Under the pieces are notes generated by a model. The model was not told where the DNA came from. It searched no databases and was given only the letters and a program-made list of their open reading frames with translations. DNA of 64,000 bases. Source: Streptomyces sp. MRC013. GTDB taxonomy: Bacteria > Actinomycetota > Actinomycetes > Streptomycetales > Streptomycetaceae. Below, in pieces: positions 1 through 12,845 of the stretch (its first letter is position 1; every line of letters starts with the position of its first letter). Where the stretch lies: the NCBI RefSeq assembly GCF_023614235.1, contig NZ_CP094264.1:1984001-2048000 (forward strand), read 5' to 3'. The position numbers were made by a program, and so were the translations under genes.

Positions 1-1221
<1,221 letters not shown>

Positions 1222-1265
1222 TATGCGTCAATCCCTCTCAGGGTTCGTGTCAATCAATGGTCTGT

Positions 1266-1317
1266 ACGGGTCGCTGGGGGGCCGGCCGGACCTCGCGGGG
1301 TCCGGCCGGCCGACCCG

Positions 1318-1318
<1 letters not shown>
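1266..1318 (-). terminator. Strong hairpin between rpoB and rpoC (attenuator or processing site)
   Basis: A perfect 13-bp inverted repeat (1280-1292 with 1299-1311, loop 1293-1298) lies immediately after the rpoB stop. An outer 8-base stem (1266-1273 with 1311-1318) extends it, leaving a bulge of about six bases on one side. No T-tract follows on the transcribed strand, so full termination is unlikely. Partial attenuation, pausing or RNase cleavage between the rpoB and rpoC messages fits better. Confidence 0.7.
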
Positions 1319-4804
<3,486 letters not shown>

Positions 4805-5121
4805 GAGGGGGTCCTTCCGAGGGCTCGGACTCACTACGCGCGTACCGGTCCCAAGCCGAGCAAGAAGACCCGAAATCCCAGGTCAGGGCATTCGGTCAAC
4901 GGTGCTCTCGCAAGGGGATGCCCCTGGTGACGGGCAGGGGGCAGCTAACAGGCAGCGCAAAGGGTCAGTGTAGCCACTTGGCCCACTGATGTCCAGGGCG
5001 GTCATTCACGACCCTCGTTGTTCTCATCTCCGCGGCACCTCGCGCCTCGGCGCACATCGATACTGCCCGTTCGGTCGTCGATCCATGCCTCGGATGCGGA
5101 TCGTTGTGACGACGCGTCCTG

Positions 5122-5150
5122 AGAATTGCGCGCGGCGTGCGGTTCGTCAA
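5122..5150 (-). promoter_or_regulatory. Possible rpoB promoter
   Basis: On the minus strand a TTGACG hexamer (5145-5150) is followed 17 bases on by AATTCT (5122-5127). The -35 match is good and the -10 is weak. It lies about 320 bases upstream of the rpoB start and downstream of the rplL hairpin. This is inferred from sequence alone. Confidence 0.3.
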
Positions 5151-5228
5151 GGCCCCCGGCCCCACGGGCGTACGGCGAAGATCACCATACTCCGTCGCGT
5201 CCGGGGGCGGGCGGGCGCCGCGGGAACG

Positions 5229-5266
5229 CCGAGGGGCGACCACCCGGATGGGTGATCGCCCCTCGG
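5229..5266 (-). terminator. Hairpin after rplL (partial terminator)
   Basis: Arms 5229-5245 and 5250-5266 pair at 16 of 17 positions around a 4-base loop, 47 bases past the rplL stop. No T-tract follows. The position suits an attenuator that lowers rpoBC transcription relative to the abundant L7/L12 message. Confidence 0.7.
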
Positions 5267-5312
5267 AACGCCCCCGGGGAGCGTCAGTGCGAGTCGGAGG
5301 ACCCGCGGTGGG

Positions 5313-5696
5313 TCACTTGACCTCGACGGACGCGCCGGCGCCCTTGAGGGCCTCGGCGGCCTTGTCCGCGGCCTCCTTGTTGACCTTCTCGAGGACCGGC
5401 TTCGGGGTGCCGTCGACGAGGTCCTTGGCCTCCTTCAGGCCCAGGGAGGTCAGCTCACGGACGACCTTGATGACCTGGATCTTCTTCTCGCCGGCACCGG
5501 TGAGGATGACGTCGAACTCGTCCTTCTCCTCCTCGGCCTCGGCGGCCGGGGCACCCGGGACGCCGGCGGCGACGGCCACCGGGGCGGCGGCGGTGACGTC
5601 GAACTTCTCCTCGAACGCCTTCACGAACTCGGAGAGCTCGATGAGGGTCATCTCCTCGAACTGCGCGAGCAGGTCTTCCTGAGACAGCTTCGCCAT
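5313..5696 (-). CDS. rplL: 50S ribosomal protein L7/L12
   Basis: Multicopy stalk protein of the large ribosomal subunit that recruits translation factors. The 127-residue product has the N-terminal dimerisation helices ([20 protein letters not shown]), an Ala/Pro/Val hinge at about residues 35-55, and the C-terminal factor-binding domain ([20 protein letters not shown], ending [11 protein letters not shown]). Length and sequence are standard. It follows rplJ by 112 bases on the same strand, and the pair presumably forms the L10-L12 operon, autoregulated by the L10-L12 complex as in other bacteria. Confidence 0.98.
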   Translation of the reverse strand: MAKLSQEDLLAQFEEMTLIELSEFVKAFEEKFDVTAAAPVAVAAGVPGAPAAEAEEEKDEFDVILTGAGEKKIQVIKVVRELTSLGLKEAKDLVDGTPKPVLEKVNKEAADKAAEALKGAGASVEVK

Positions 5697-5808
5697 GATG
5701 GCGGTCCTTCCACTAATTCGGCGGGTGCCGGATGTACATGTGTGGCGGGCGTACGTGGGGCCCGCTGTGACCGTCGCCCGTCAGGCGGCGGTCAGTGTGC
5801 GAGCCGAG

Positions 5809-6339
5809 TTACTCGGCACCGCCCTGCTCGGCCTGCTTGGCGCGCAGCGCGTCCACGGTGCGGACGAGCTTCGACGGGAGCGCCTGGAAGAGCGCGGCAG
5901 CCTGGGACTGCTTGCCCTTCATGGCGCCCGCCAGCTTGGCGAGCAGAACCTCGCGGGACTCGAGGTCCGCAAGCTTCTTGATCTCATCGGCGGACAGCGC
6001 CTTGCCGTCAAGGACACCGCCCTTGATGATCAGGTTCGGGTTGTCCTTGGCGAAGTCACGAAGACCCTTCGCCGACTCCACCGGGTCACCGGTGATGAAG
6101 GCGACCGCCGTCGGACCAGCGAACTGGTCGTCCAGCGACGTGATCCCGGCCTCGTTGGCCGCAATCTTGGTCAGCGTGTTCTTCACCACGGCGTACTGGG
6201 CGTTCTCACCGAGCGAACGGCGCAGCTGCTTGAGCTGTGCCACGGTGAGACCGCGGTACTCGGTCAGCACGGCGGCGTTCGAGCTGCGGAACTTGTCCGT
6301 CAGCTCGGCAACCGCAGCAGACTTGTCGGGCCTCGCCAT
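5809..6339 (-). CDS. rplJ: 50S ribosomal protein L10
   Basis: Base of the ribosomal stalk; binds 23S rRNA and carries the L7/L12 dimers. The ATG at 6339 gives [17 protein letters not shown] and 176 residues, the usual streptomycete length, with AAGGAGG ideally spaced upstream. An upstream in-frame start would add residues unlike the family and would run through the leader hairpin. The N-terminal rRNA-binding domain ([20 protein letters not shown]) and the C-terminal Ala-rich helix that holds L12 are visible. The gene has a 5' leader containing a terminator-like hairpin, consistent with control at the leader. Confidence 0.97.
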   Translation of the reverse strand: MARPDKSAAVAELTDKFRSSNAAVLTEYRGLTVAQLKQLRRSLGENAQYAVVKNTLTKIAANEAGITSLDDQFAGPTAVAFITGDPVESAKGLRDFAKDNPNLIIKGGVLDGKALSADEIKKLADLESREVLLAKLAGAMKGKQSQAAALFQALPSKLVRTVDALRAKQAEQGGAE

Positions 6340-7086
6340 GAGCCTCGGCCTCCTTCCGGGTGATTCGGACCGCGATGGCTGAAGGAAGGAGACTGGGCAA
6401 AACGAAACGCCCCGGCGCAGGCGCACGGGGCGTGAACTCGACCGGACGGCACGTCCGGGAGTACATCCACTGTCACCTACGCGGGCCGTCCGCAGCTAGC
6501 GGATCCTTCGGCGGCCACACCCCTGCGGGCACAGCTGCGACCAGCGGTCTTTGGCTTCCGTGGAAGAGTACGGGAACGGGCAGCCGTCAAGCAAATCGCC
6601 GGAGGTGCCCGAACCGGGCGGCGCCCCGGTGCCGGCGACGCCCCTCGCGAGGGGGGGTTCCCCACCGCGGGGTCGGGGCGACCCACCCGTACGACGCCCC
6701 CCATGCGGCGGCGGGCTCCCCCGCCTTCCCCACCGGAGCCGGGGGCCTCCCGGCCCGGTCGGCCGTCCACCGCGGTGTGCGGGCGCGCCGCGAGGACCGG
6801 GCTCACCCCCGGGGACCTCCGCGTACCCGGTCCCGTCCACCCCGGCCGTACCGGGAGCCCCCGGGTCCCGCCCGGTCCCGCGCCCGGTGCGGTGGCGTCC
6901 CGAGCGATGACGCCCGGTGCGGTGGCACCCGGGGCGGGCTCGGCCTGGCCCGGGACGCCGGTTCTCCCCGCCCCGCCGACGCCCGTCCCACCGGGCTCCG
7001 GGGCTCCGGGGCAGGGGCGGCGCCGGCCATCGCGCCCCGGCGCTCCCGCCGGAACGTCGGGGCGCGGTGCCGGCACCGCGTACGGG
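6340..7086. other. rplA-rplJ spacer and rplJ leader, no gene seen
   Basis: This long spacer sits between the rplA terminator and rplJ. Frames through 6477-7076 are open but encode Pro/Gly/Ala/Arg-rich low-complexity peptides with no recognisable domain, so I do not call a gene. A near-duplicate of about 17 bases (cgcccggtgcggtggc) occurs near 6880 and 6911. The part below about 6590 is less GC-rich, holds a TTGACG (6585-6590) and a TACTCT (6565-6570) with a too-short 14-base gap, and probably contains the rplJ promoter and leader. Confidence 0.5.
6395..6433 (-). terminator. Terminator-like hairpin in the rplJ leader
   Basis: Arms 6407-6414 and 6426-6433 pair perfectly, with an inner 3-bp stem. 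On the minus strand the hairpin is followed directly by TTTCGTTTTGCC, a rare T-rich tract in this genome. It ends about 60 bases upstream of the rplJ start, so it looks like an intrinsic terminator inside the L10 leader, i.e. an attenuator for rplJL(-rpoBC). Confidence 0.65.
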
Positions 7087-7132
7087 AAAGCCGGTCCCCG
7101 CGCCCCTCCGGAGAGGCGCGGGGACCGGCTTT
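7087..7132 (-). terminator. Terminator of the rplK-rplA transcript
   Basis: A perfect 18-bp stem (7087-7104 with 7115-7132, 10-base loop) lies 24 bases after the rplA stop. It ends in TTT then a GC stretch on the minus strand. Confidence 0.85.
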
Positions 7133-7156
7133 CGTCGACCGTGTGAGCCGTCAGGC

Positions 7157-7879
7157 TCAGACCGCGGCCGGGTCCTCCTCGACGAGGAGGTTCCGGGTGC
7201 GGTTGGCGTCCAGCGGGATGCCGGGGCCCATGGTGGTGGTCAGGGTCGCCTTCTTGATGTAGCGGCCCTTCGCGGCGGACGGCTTCAGACGGAGGATCTC
7301 CTCCAGCGCCGCGGCGTAGTTCTCGACCAGCTTGGTCTCGTCGAACGACACCTTGCCGATGATGAAGTGCAGGTTCGCGTGCTTGTCGACACGGAACTCG
7401 ATCTTGCCGCCCTTGATGTCCGTCACGGCCTTGGCGACGTCCATCGTGACCGTGCCGGTCTTCGGGTTCGGCATCAGACCACGGGGGCCGAGGACGCGGC
7501 CGAGGCGGCCGACCTTGCCCATGAGGTCCGGGGTGGCGACGACGGCGTCGAAGTCCAGACGGCCCTTCGCGACCTCGTCGATCAGTTCGTCGGAGCCGAC
7601 GATGTCGGCGCCCGCGGCCTCCGCGGCCGCAGCACGGTCACCGGTCGCGAAGACCAGGACCCGGGCGGTCTTGCCGGTGCCGTGCGGAAGGTTCACGGTG
7701 CCACGGACCATCTGGTCGGCCTTGCGCGGGTCGACGCCCAGGCGGAAGGCGACCTCGACGGTGCCGTCGAACTTGGTGGTGGCGGTGTCCTTGGCGAGAC
7801 GGACGGCCTCGAGGGGGGCGTAGTTACGCTCCCGGTCGATCTTGGCGTCCGCGCCGCGGAGAGCCTTGCTGCGCTTCAC
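7157..7879 (-). CDS. rplA: 50S ribosomal protein L1
   Basis: L1 stalk protein; binds 23S rRNA and moves E-site tRNA, and in other bacteria represses its own operon. The product of 240 residues starts at a GTG (7877-7879) preceded by GGAGAAG. The L1 signature region [15 protein letters not shown] is near residue 130 and the conserved [14 protein letters not shown] segment ([13 protein letters not shown]) near 165. It follows rplK by 79 bases on the same strand and is closed by a strong hairpin, so rplKA form one transcript. Confidence 0.97.
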   Translation of the reverse strand: MKRSKALRGADAKIDRERNYAPLEAVRLAKDTATTKFDGTVEVAFRLGVDPRKADQMVRGTVNLPHGTGKTARVLVFATGDRAAAAEAAGADIVGSDELIDEVAKGRLDFDAVVATPDLMGKVGRLGRVLGPRGLMPNPKTGTVTMDVAKAVTDIKGGKIEFRVDKHANLHFIIGKVSFDETKLVENYAAALEEILRLKPSAAKGRYIKKATLTTTMGPGIPLDANRTRNLLVEEDPAAV

Positions 7880-7958
7880 TTCTTCTCCTGCTTTCAGGTA
7901 CGGAGTCGTGGTCCGGGCCAGCGCGTGGCCCTTCCACAGGGGTTCGAACGGGGGCTGT

Positions 7959-8393
7959 TCAGCCCTCGACCGTGATGCCCATGGAACGGGCGGTGCCGGC
8001 GATGATCTTCTCGGCGGCGTCCAGGTCGTTCGCGTTGAGGTCGGGCAGCTTGGTCGTGGCGATCTCGCGGACCTGGGCGCTCGTCAGCTTGGCGACCTTG
8101 GTCTTGTGCGGCTCGCCGGAGCCCTTCTCCACACCCGCGGCCTTGAGGATCATCCTCGACGCCGGCGGGGTCTTGGTGATGAAGGTGAAGGAGCGGTCCT
8201 CGTAGACCGTGATCTCCACCGGGATGACCCAGCCGCGCTGCGACTCGGTCGCGGCGTTGTAGGCCTTGCAGAACTCCATGATGTTGACGCCGTGCTGACC
8301 CAGCGCGGGGCCGACCGGCGGGGCCGGGTTGGCGGCGCCGGCCTGGATCTGGAGCTTGATAAGCCCCGTGACCTTCTTCTTCTTGGGAGGCAT
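7959..8393 (-). CDS. rplK: 50S ribosomal protein L11
   Basis: Binds the GTPase-associated centre of 23S rRNA; needed for RelA activation and the thiostrepton site. 144 residues from ATG at 8393, starting [17 protein letters not shown]. The proline-rich N-terminal domain ([18 protein letters not shown]) and the C-terminal rRNA-binding domain ([15 protein letters not shown], then [14 protein letters not shown]) are standard. It is the first gene of rplKA, with a candidate promoter overlapping the nusG terminator. Confidence 0.97.
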
Positions 8394-8474
8394 AGCTCTC
8401 TCCGGGTCCTAGTGAGAGTGTTCGGCCGCCGTCCGGTGTCGACAGGCGTCATCCGGATGGAGGCATACCGCACA

Positions 8475-8502
8475 ACGATAACGGGTATGGGCGTGCGTCC
8501 AA
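8475..8502 (-). promoter_or_regulatory. Candidate rplK promoter
   Basis: Minus-strand TTGGAC (8497-8502) and TATCGT (8475-8480) are 16 bases apart, about 80 bases upstream of the rplK ATG. The -35 element begins inside the T-tract of the nusG terminator, giving a terminator-promoter overlap. Confidence 0.45.
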
Positions 8503-8547
8503 AAACCGAGCAGGTCAGAGCGCGGAGGACGCCGCTCTGACCTGCTC
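8501..8547 (-). terminator. Intrinsic terminator of nusG
   Basis: A perfect 15-bp stem (8508-8522 with 8533-8547, 10-base loop) 27 bases past the nusG stop is followed on the minus strand by CGG and then five T (8501-8505). It separates secE-nusG from rplKA. Confidence 0.92.
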
Positions 8548-8573
8548 GAAGCCTGACGGGGAACCGACCGGGG

Positions 8574-9464
8574 TCAGTTCTTCTGGATCTGGTCGAAGCT
8601 GAGCTCGACCGGGGTCTCGCGGCCGAAGATCTCGACGAGGCCCTTGACCTTCTTCGAGTCGGCGTTGATCTCGTTGATCGTGGCCTGCAGCGTCGCGAAC
8701 GGGCCGTCGGTGACGGTGACGGAGTCGCCGACCTCGAAGTCCAGCACCTGGACCTCGACCCTGCGGGCGGGAGCGGGCTTGCCCTCGGCCTCGGCGGCCT
8801 CGCGGGCGGCCTTCTCCTCGGCCTCCGGGGCGAGCATCTTGACGATCTCGTCCAGCGTCAGCGGGTACGGGTCGTAGGCGTTGCCCACGAAGCCGGTGAC
8901 GCCGGGGGTGTTGCGCACGACGCCCCAGGACTCGTTCGTCAGGTCCATGCGGACGAGCACGTAGCCGGGCAGCTTGTTCTGCCGGACGTTCTTGCGCTCG
9001 CCGTTCTTGATCTGGACGATCTCTTCCTCGGGGACCTCGGCCTGGTAGATGAAGTCCTCGACGTTCAGCGAGACGGCGCGCTGCTCCAGGTTGGCCTTCA
9101 CGCGCTTCTCGTAGCCCGCGTAGGTGTGGATCACGTACCACTCGCCGGGCAGGCCGCGCAGTTCCTCGCGGAGCGCGGCGACCGGGTCGACGGGAGCGGC
9201 CGGCTCGGCCTCCTCGTCGCCCTCAGCCCCGCCCTCGGCGGTCTCGCCGCCCTCGGCGGTGTCGCCGTCCTCGCCGTCCTCGGCGGTCTCGCCCTCGTCG
9301 GTACCGGCCCCGGTGCCCTCGTCGGTACCGGCGTCCTCGACGGTGTCGGCGTCCTCGGCCGCCTCGCCGGCAGCGGCGTCCGCAGCTTCCGCCTGGTCCT
9401 CGTCGGCCGCCTCGACGACGTCGAGCTCGTCCTGGGCGGACTCGTTCAGGTTCGGGTCAGACAC
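8574..9464 (-). CDS. nusG: Transcription termination/antitermination protein NusG
   Basis: Binds the RNA polymerase clamp and couples transcription to Rho or the ribosome. 296 residues from GTG at 9464. Residues 1 to about 92 are an acidic, low-complexity extension rich in Glu, Asp, Ala, Gly and Thr. The NGN domain follows ([20 protein letters not shown] to [15 protein letters not shown]), then an Ala/Glu linker, then the C-terminal KOW domain ([20 protein letters not shown], ending SFDQIQKN). The acidic head is typical of actinobacterial NusG. It sits 76 bases after secE and is closed by a strong terminator. Confidence 0.97.
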   Translation of the reverse strand: MSDPNLNESAQDELDVVEAADEDQAEAADAAAGEAAEDADTVEDAGTDEGTGAGTDEGETAEDGEDGDTAEGGETAEGGAEGDEEAEPAAPVDPVAALREELRGLPGEWYVIHTYAGYEKRVKANLEQRAVSLNVEDFIYQAEVPEEEIVQIKNGERKNVRQNKLPGYVLVRMDLTNESWGVVRNTPGVTGFVGNAYDPYPLTLDEIVKMLAPEAEEKAAREAAEAEGKPAPARRVEVQVLDFEVGDSVTVTDGPFATLQATINEINADSKKVKGLVEIFGRETPVELSFDQIQKN

Positions 9465-9540
9465 GGTGGCTGCTTCTTCCTGGATACAGATGGGTGGAAC
9501 ATGCGAAAAGGGACGCCGGGGTGGGCGCCCTCCGCGGGAA

Positions 9541-9825
9541 TCAGCCGAAGACGTACTTGACTGCTTCCTTGAAGCCGAAGTCGATGCCGGTCACTATGCC
9601 GATCATGATGACGACGAAAATGATCACGACCGTCGTGTACGTGGTCAGCTGGTTGCGGGTGGGCCAGACGACCTTGCGCAGCTCGGCGACGATCTGGCGG
9701 TAGAACAGCGCGAGACGGCCCAGCGGCCCCTTCTTGGCGCGCTTGCCGCCCTTGCGGGTCTTCTTGGACTCCGGCGCTTCGTCCTCAGCATCAGGCATGT
9801 CGATGGAGCCTACGGCGTCCGTCAC
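9541..9825 (-). CDS. secE: Preprotein translocase subunit SecE
   Basis: Small clamp subunit of the SecYEG channel. I use the GTG at 9825 ([20 protein letters not shown]), giving 94 residues as in other streptomycetes. An upstream start would run into the tRNA-Trp region. The acidic N-terminus is followed by a basic segment ([13 protein letters not shown]), the conserved amphipathic helix [13 protein letters not shown], and one membrane span at about 62-83 ([13 protein letters not shown]). It lies between tRNA-Trp and nusG, an order shared by actinobacteria. Confidence 0.96.
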   Translation of the reverse strand: MTDAVGSIDMPDAEDEAPESKKTRKGGKRAKKGPLGRLALFYRQIVAELRKVVWPTRNQLTTYTTVVIIFVVIMIGIVTGIDFGFKEAVKYVFG

Positions 9826-9927
9826 GTATCTCACCTGATTCCGGGTCGGCCGTGCCGCGCCCGGGTGGAGCCGCACGGCGGTGCAATGAAGTACATACCT
9901 GCGCACACATCCTGGCGGTGTGTGTAG

Positions 9928-10000
9928 CAGGGCCGGAGGGACTTGAACCCCCAACCGCTGGTTTTGGAGACCAGTGCTCTACCAATTGAGCTACGACCCT
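9928..10000 (-). tRNA. trpT: tRNA-Trp (anticodon CCA)
   Basis: 73 bases; acceptor stem AGGGTCG/CGGCCCT with one G-T pair, D-loop TAGCTCAATTGG, anticodon loop CTCCAAA, T-loop GGTTCAAGTCC. No encoded CCA end. It lies just upstream of secE. Confidence 0.97.
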
Positions 10001-10073
10001 TTGTGGTTCTCCCCCAACCTACCGCATCCCGAGTGGTGCTCACGGTGCGGTCGGCGAGGGCCAACGAGCAGAG

Positions 10074-10103
10074 AGTGTACGTGCTCGGCGTCCCCGCGTC
10101 GAA
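10074..10103 (-). promoter_or_regulatory. Candidate promoter for tRNA-Trp (and secE-nusG)
   Basis: Minus-strand TTCGAC (10098-10103) and TACACT (10074-10079), 18 bases apart, about 74 bases upstream of the tRNA-Trp 5' end. The -10 is good and the -35 imperfect. Confidence 0.4.
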
Positions 10104-10260
10104 CAGAAAGCCCCGGCGGGCGTCGCGCCGCCCTCCCGGCTCCCCCTTCCGGCCGCTCGCGGAACCCTCCGGTCCGTCGTGCGAACGGGTGGCCGACACC
10201 GCCGTCCACTGGGCGAAACCCGTGTGTCCGGCCCTCCCGTGGTCTGGGACGATGGGCCGC

Positions 10261-11487
10261 ATGAGCGCTGCAACCCCTCCGACCGAGCGCCGGGTCTCCG
10301 CCCGCATCGGCGCGATCTCCGAGTCCGCGACCCTCGCCGTCGACGCCAAGGCCAAGGCCCTCAAGGCCGCCGGGCGCCCGGTGATCGGCTTCGGCGCCGG
10401 CGAGCCCGACTTCCCGACGCCCGGCTACATCGTCGAGGCGGCCGTGGAGGCCTGCCGCGACCCGAAGTACCACCGCTACACGCCGGCCGGCGGCCTCCCC
10501 GAGCTGAAGGCCGCGATCGCCGCCAAGACGCTGCGGGACTCCGGGTACGAGGTGGACCCCGCCCAGGTCCTGGTGACCAACGGCGGCAAGCAGGCGATCT
10601 ACGAGGCGTTCGCCGCGATCCTGGACCCGGGTGACGAGGTCATCGTCCCGGCCCCGTACTGGACGACGTACCCGGAGTCGATCCGGCTGGCCGGCGGCGT
10701 CCCGGTGGAGGTCGTCGCCGACGAGACCACCGGCTACCGCGTCTCCGTGGAGCAGCTGGAGGCGGCCCGGACGGAGCGGACCAAGGTCGTCCTGTTCGTC
10801 TCCCCGTCCAACCCGACCGGCGCCGTCTACTCCCGTGAGGACGCCGAGGCGATCGGCCGCTGGGCCGTCGAGCACGGCCTGTGGGTCCTGACGGACGAGA
10901 TCTACGAGCACCTCGTGTACGGCGACGCGGTCTTCACCTCGCTGCCGGCGCTCGTCCCCGAGCTGCGCGAGAAGTGCGTCGTCGTCAACGGGGTGGCCAA
11001 GACGTACGCCATGACGGGCTGGCGCGTCGGGTGGATCCTCGGCCCGAAGGACGTGGTGAAGGCCGCGACGAACCTGCAGTCGCACGCCACGTCGAACGTC
11101 TCCAACGTCGCCCAGGTCGCCGCGCTCGCGGCCGTCTCCGGGAACCTCGACGCGGTCGCGGAGATGCGCGCGGCGTTCGACCGGCGCCGCCGGACGATCG
11201 TGCGGATGCTGAACGAGATCGACGGCGTGGTCTGCCCGACGCCGGAGGGCGCGTTCTACGCGTACCCCTCGGTGAAGGGGCTCCTGGGCAGGGAGATCCG
11301 CGGCAGGCGCCCGCGGTCCTCGGTCGAGCTGGCCGCGCTGGTCCTGGACGAGGTCGAGGTCGCCGTGGTCCCGGGCGAGGCCTTCGGCACGCCGGGCTAC
11401 CTGCGCCTGTCGTACGCGCTGGGGGACGAGGACCTGGTCGAGGGCGTGTCGCGGATGCAGAAGCTGCTGGCGGAGGCCCGCGACTAG
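10261..11487 (+). CDS. aspC: Pyridoxal phosphate-dependent aspartate aminotransferase
   Basis: Class I/II aminotransferase converting aspartate and 2-oxoglutarate to oxaloacetate and glutamate. 408 residues from ATG at 10261 ([17 protein letters not shown]); nine bases upstream is another ATG, but the chosen start matches streptomycete homologues. Visible motifs: [10 protein letters not shown] (substrate loop), [26 protein letters not shown] (cofactor Asn), [10 protein letters not shown] (Asp/Tyr), the Schiff-base Lys at about residue 247 in [14 protein letters not shown], and the C-terminal Arg in YLRLSYA. The type I-gamma layout suggests it may also take arginine-biosynthesis or prephenate substrates. 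Transcribed divergently from tRNA-Trp and closed by a 17-bp hairpin. Confidence 0.95.
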   Translation: MSAATPPTERRVSARIGAISESATLAVDAKAKALKAAGRPVIGFGAGEPDFPTPGYIVEAAVEACRDPKYHRYTPAGGLPELKAAIAAKTLRDSGYEVDPAQVLVTNGGKQAIYEAFAAILDPGDEVIVPAPYWTTYPESIRLAGGVPVEVVADETTGYRVSVEQLEAARTERTKVVLFVSPSNPTGAVYSREDAEAIGRWAVEHGLWVLTDEIYEHLVYGDAVFTSLPALVPELREKCVVVNGVAKTYAMTGWRVGWILGPKDVVKAATNLQSHATSNVSNVAQVAALAAVSGNLDAVAEMRAAFDRRRRTIVRMLNEIDGVVCPTPEGAFYAYPSVKGLLGREIRGRRPRSSVELAALVLDEVEVAVVPGEAFGTPGYLRLSYALGDEDLVEGVSRMQKLLAEARD

Positions 11488-11504
11488 GCGCACGACGCCC
11501 CGGT

Positions 11505-11543
11505 GGGCGGGCCCCGGCCGGATCTGCCGGCCGGGGCCCGCCC
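11505..11543 (+). terminator. Terminator-like hairpin after aspC
   Basis: Perfect 17-bp stem (11505-11521 with 11527-11543, 5-base loop) 18 bases past the aspC stop. No T-tract, as is common for streptomycete terminators. Confidence 0.8.
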
Positions 11544-11612
11544 CTTCGTTCCGGGGGTACCCGTTCGGAGAAACGGGCTGTTCCGGGGGTCGGTCTGCGG
11601 CAGGATCCGGGG

Positions 11613-12635
11613 ATGGAGCACGTCCGCGATCTGAAACTGCTGCCCAAGGCCCACCTGCACCTGCACTTCACGGGCTCGATGCGGCCCTCCACCCTGCTGG
11701 AGCTGGCCGACAAGTACGGCGTCCACCTGCCCGGAGCCCTGACCGGCGGGGAGCCGCCGAGACTGCGGGCCACCGACGAGCGCGGCTGGTTCCGGTTCCA
11801 GCGGCTGTACGACGTCGCCCGCTCGTGCCTGCGGGAGCCGGAGGACATCCGGCGGCTGGTGCTGGAGGCCGCCGAGGAGGACGTGCGGGACGGATCGGGC
11901 TGGCTGGAGATCCAGGTGGACCCCACGTCGTACGCGCCGCGGCTGGGGGGTCTGATCCCGGCGCTGGAGGTCATCCTGGACGCGGTGGCCGCGGCCTCGC
12001 GCGACACCGGCCTGGGCATCCGGGTCGTGGTGGCGGCGAACCGGATGAAGCACCCGCTGGACGCGCGCACGCTGGCCCGGCTGGCGGTGCGGTACGCGGA
12101 CCGGGGCGTCGTCGGGTTCGGGCTGTCGAACGACGAGCGGCGCGGAATGGCGCGCGACTTCGACCGGGCGTTCACGATCGCCCGGGAGGGCGGGCTGCTG
12201 GCGGTGCCGCACGGGGGCGAGCTGACGGGTCCGGCGTCGGTCCGGGACTGCCTCGACGACCTGCGGGCGTCGCGCATCGGCCACGGCGTACGGGCCGTGG
12301 AGGACCCGCGGCTGCTGCGGCGGCTGGCCGAGAAGGGTGTGACCTGCGAGGTGTGCCCGGCGTCGAACGTGGCGCTGGGGGTGTACGAGAAGCCCGGACA
12401 CGTGCCGCTGCGGACGCTCTTCGACGCGGGCGTGCCGGTGGCGCTGGGAGCGGACGACCCGCTGCTGTTCGGGGCGCGGCTGGCGGACCAGTACGAGATC
12501 GCCCGGCACCACCACGGCTTCACCGACGCGGAGCTGGCGGAACTGGCGCGGCAGTCGGTGCGGGGGTCGATGGCGCCCGCCGACACGCGCGTGAAGCTGC
12601 TGGCGGGGATCGACGAGTGGCTGGCGGGCGGGTGA
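11613..12635 (+). CDS. add: Adenosine deaminase
   Basis: Zinc hydrolase of purine salvage: adenosine or deoxyadenosine to inosine or deoxyinosine. 340 residues from ATG at 11613. The metal-binding HLHLH stands at residues 14-18 (KAHLHLHFTGSMRP). Catalytic elements follow in order: VPHGGELTGPASV (zinc His and catalytic Glu), RIGHGVRAVEDP (His), CPASNVALGVY, and ALGADDPLLFG (zinc Asp and neighbour). The common HLDG is HFTG here, as in the streptomycete subfamily. It is convergent with murB across about 210 bases of spacer. Confidence 0.92.
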   Translation: MEHVRDLKLLPKAHLHLHFTGSMRPSTLLELADKYGVHLPGALTGGEPPRLRATDERGWFRFQRLYDVARSCLREPEDIRRLVLEAAEEDVRDGSGWLEIQVDPTSYAPRLGGLIPALEVILDAVAAASRDTGLGIRVVVAANRMKHPLDARTLARLAVRYADRGVVGFGLSNDERRGMARDFDRAFTIAREGGLLAVPHGGELTGPASVRDCLDDLRASRIGHGVRAVEDPRLLRRLAEKGVTCEVCPASNVALGVYEKPGHVPLRTLFDAGVPVALGADDPLLFGARLADQYEIARHHHGFTDAELAELARQSVRGSMAPADTRVKLLAGIDEWLAGG

Positions 12636-12845
12636 GCGGTCCCGCCGCGGGCGGCGGGCGGTGCCGGCAGCGACGCGTGCGACGCCTCGGTGAACTCCGT
12701 GGAGCGCGCTGGTCGTGCGCCGTGGGCGAGCCCGTCCTCACCGGTGGTCCCCCGGTCGGCGTGCGGCGGTCCCGGTTCGCGTTCCGGGGGCCCCTGCCGC
12801 CCGCCCGACGGCCCGGGGCCCGGCGGCTCCGCTTCCCGGGCCGGG

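Larger units (their letters stand above)
4805..5312. other. rplL-rpoB spacer (508 bases), no gene seen
   Basis: No convincing reading frame on either strand. Besides the rpoB ribosome site it holds a hairpin 47 bases after rplL (5229-5266) and a possible promoter (5122-5150). Such a layout would let rpoB be fed partly by readthrough from rplJL and partly by its own promoter. Confidence 0.6.

Noticed and set aside
6477..7076. A 199-codon minus-strand frame in the rplA-rplJ spacer
   Set aside because: Product is Pro/Gly/Arg/Ala-rich without conserved motif or ribosome site, and it ends inside the rplJ leader.
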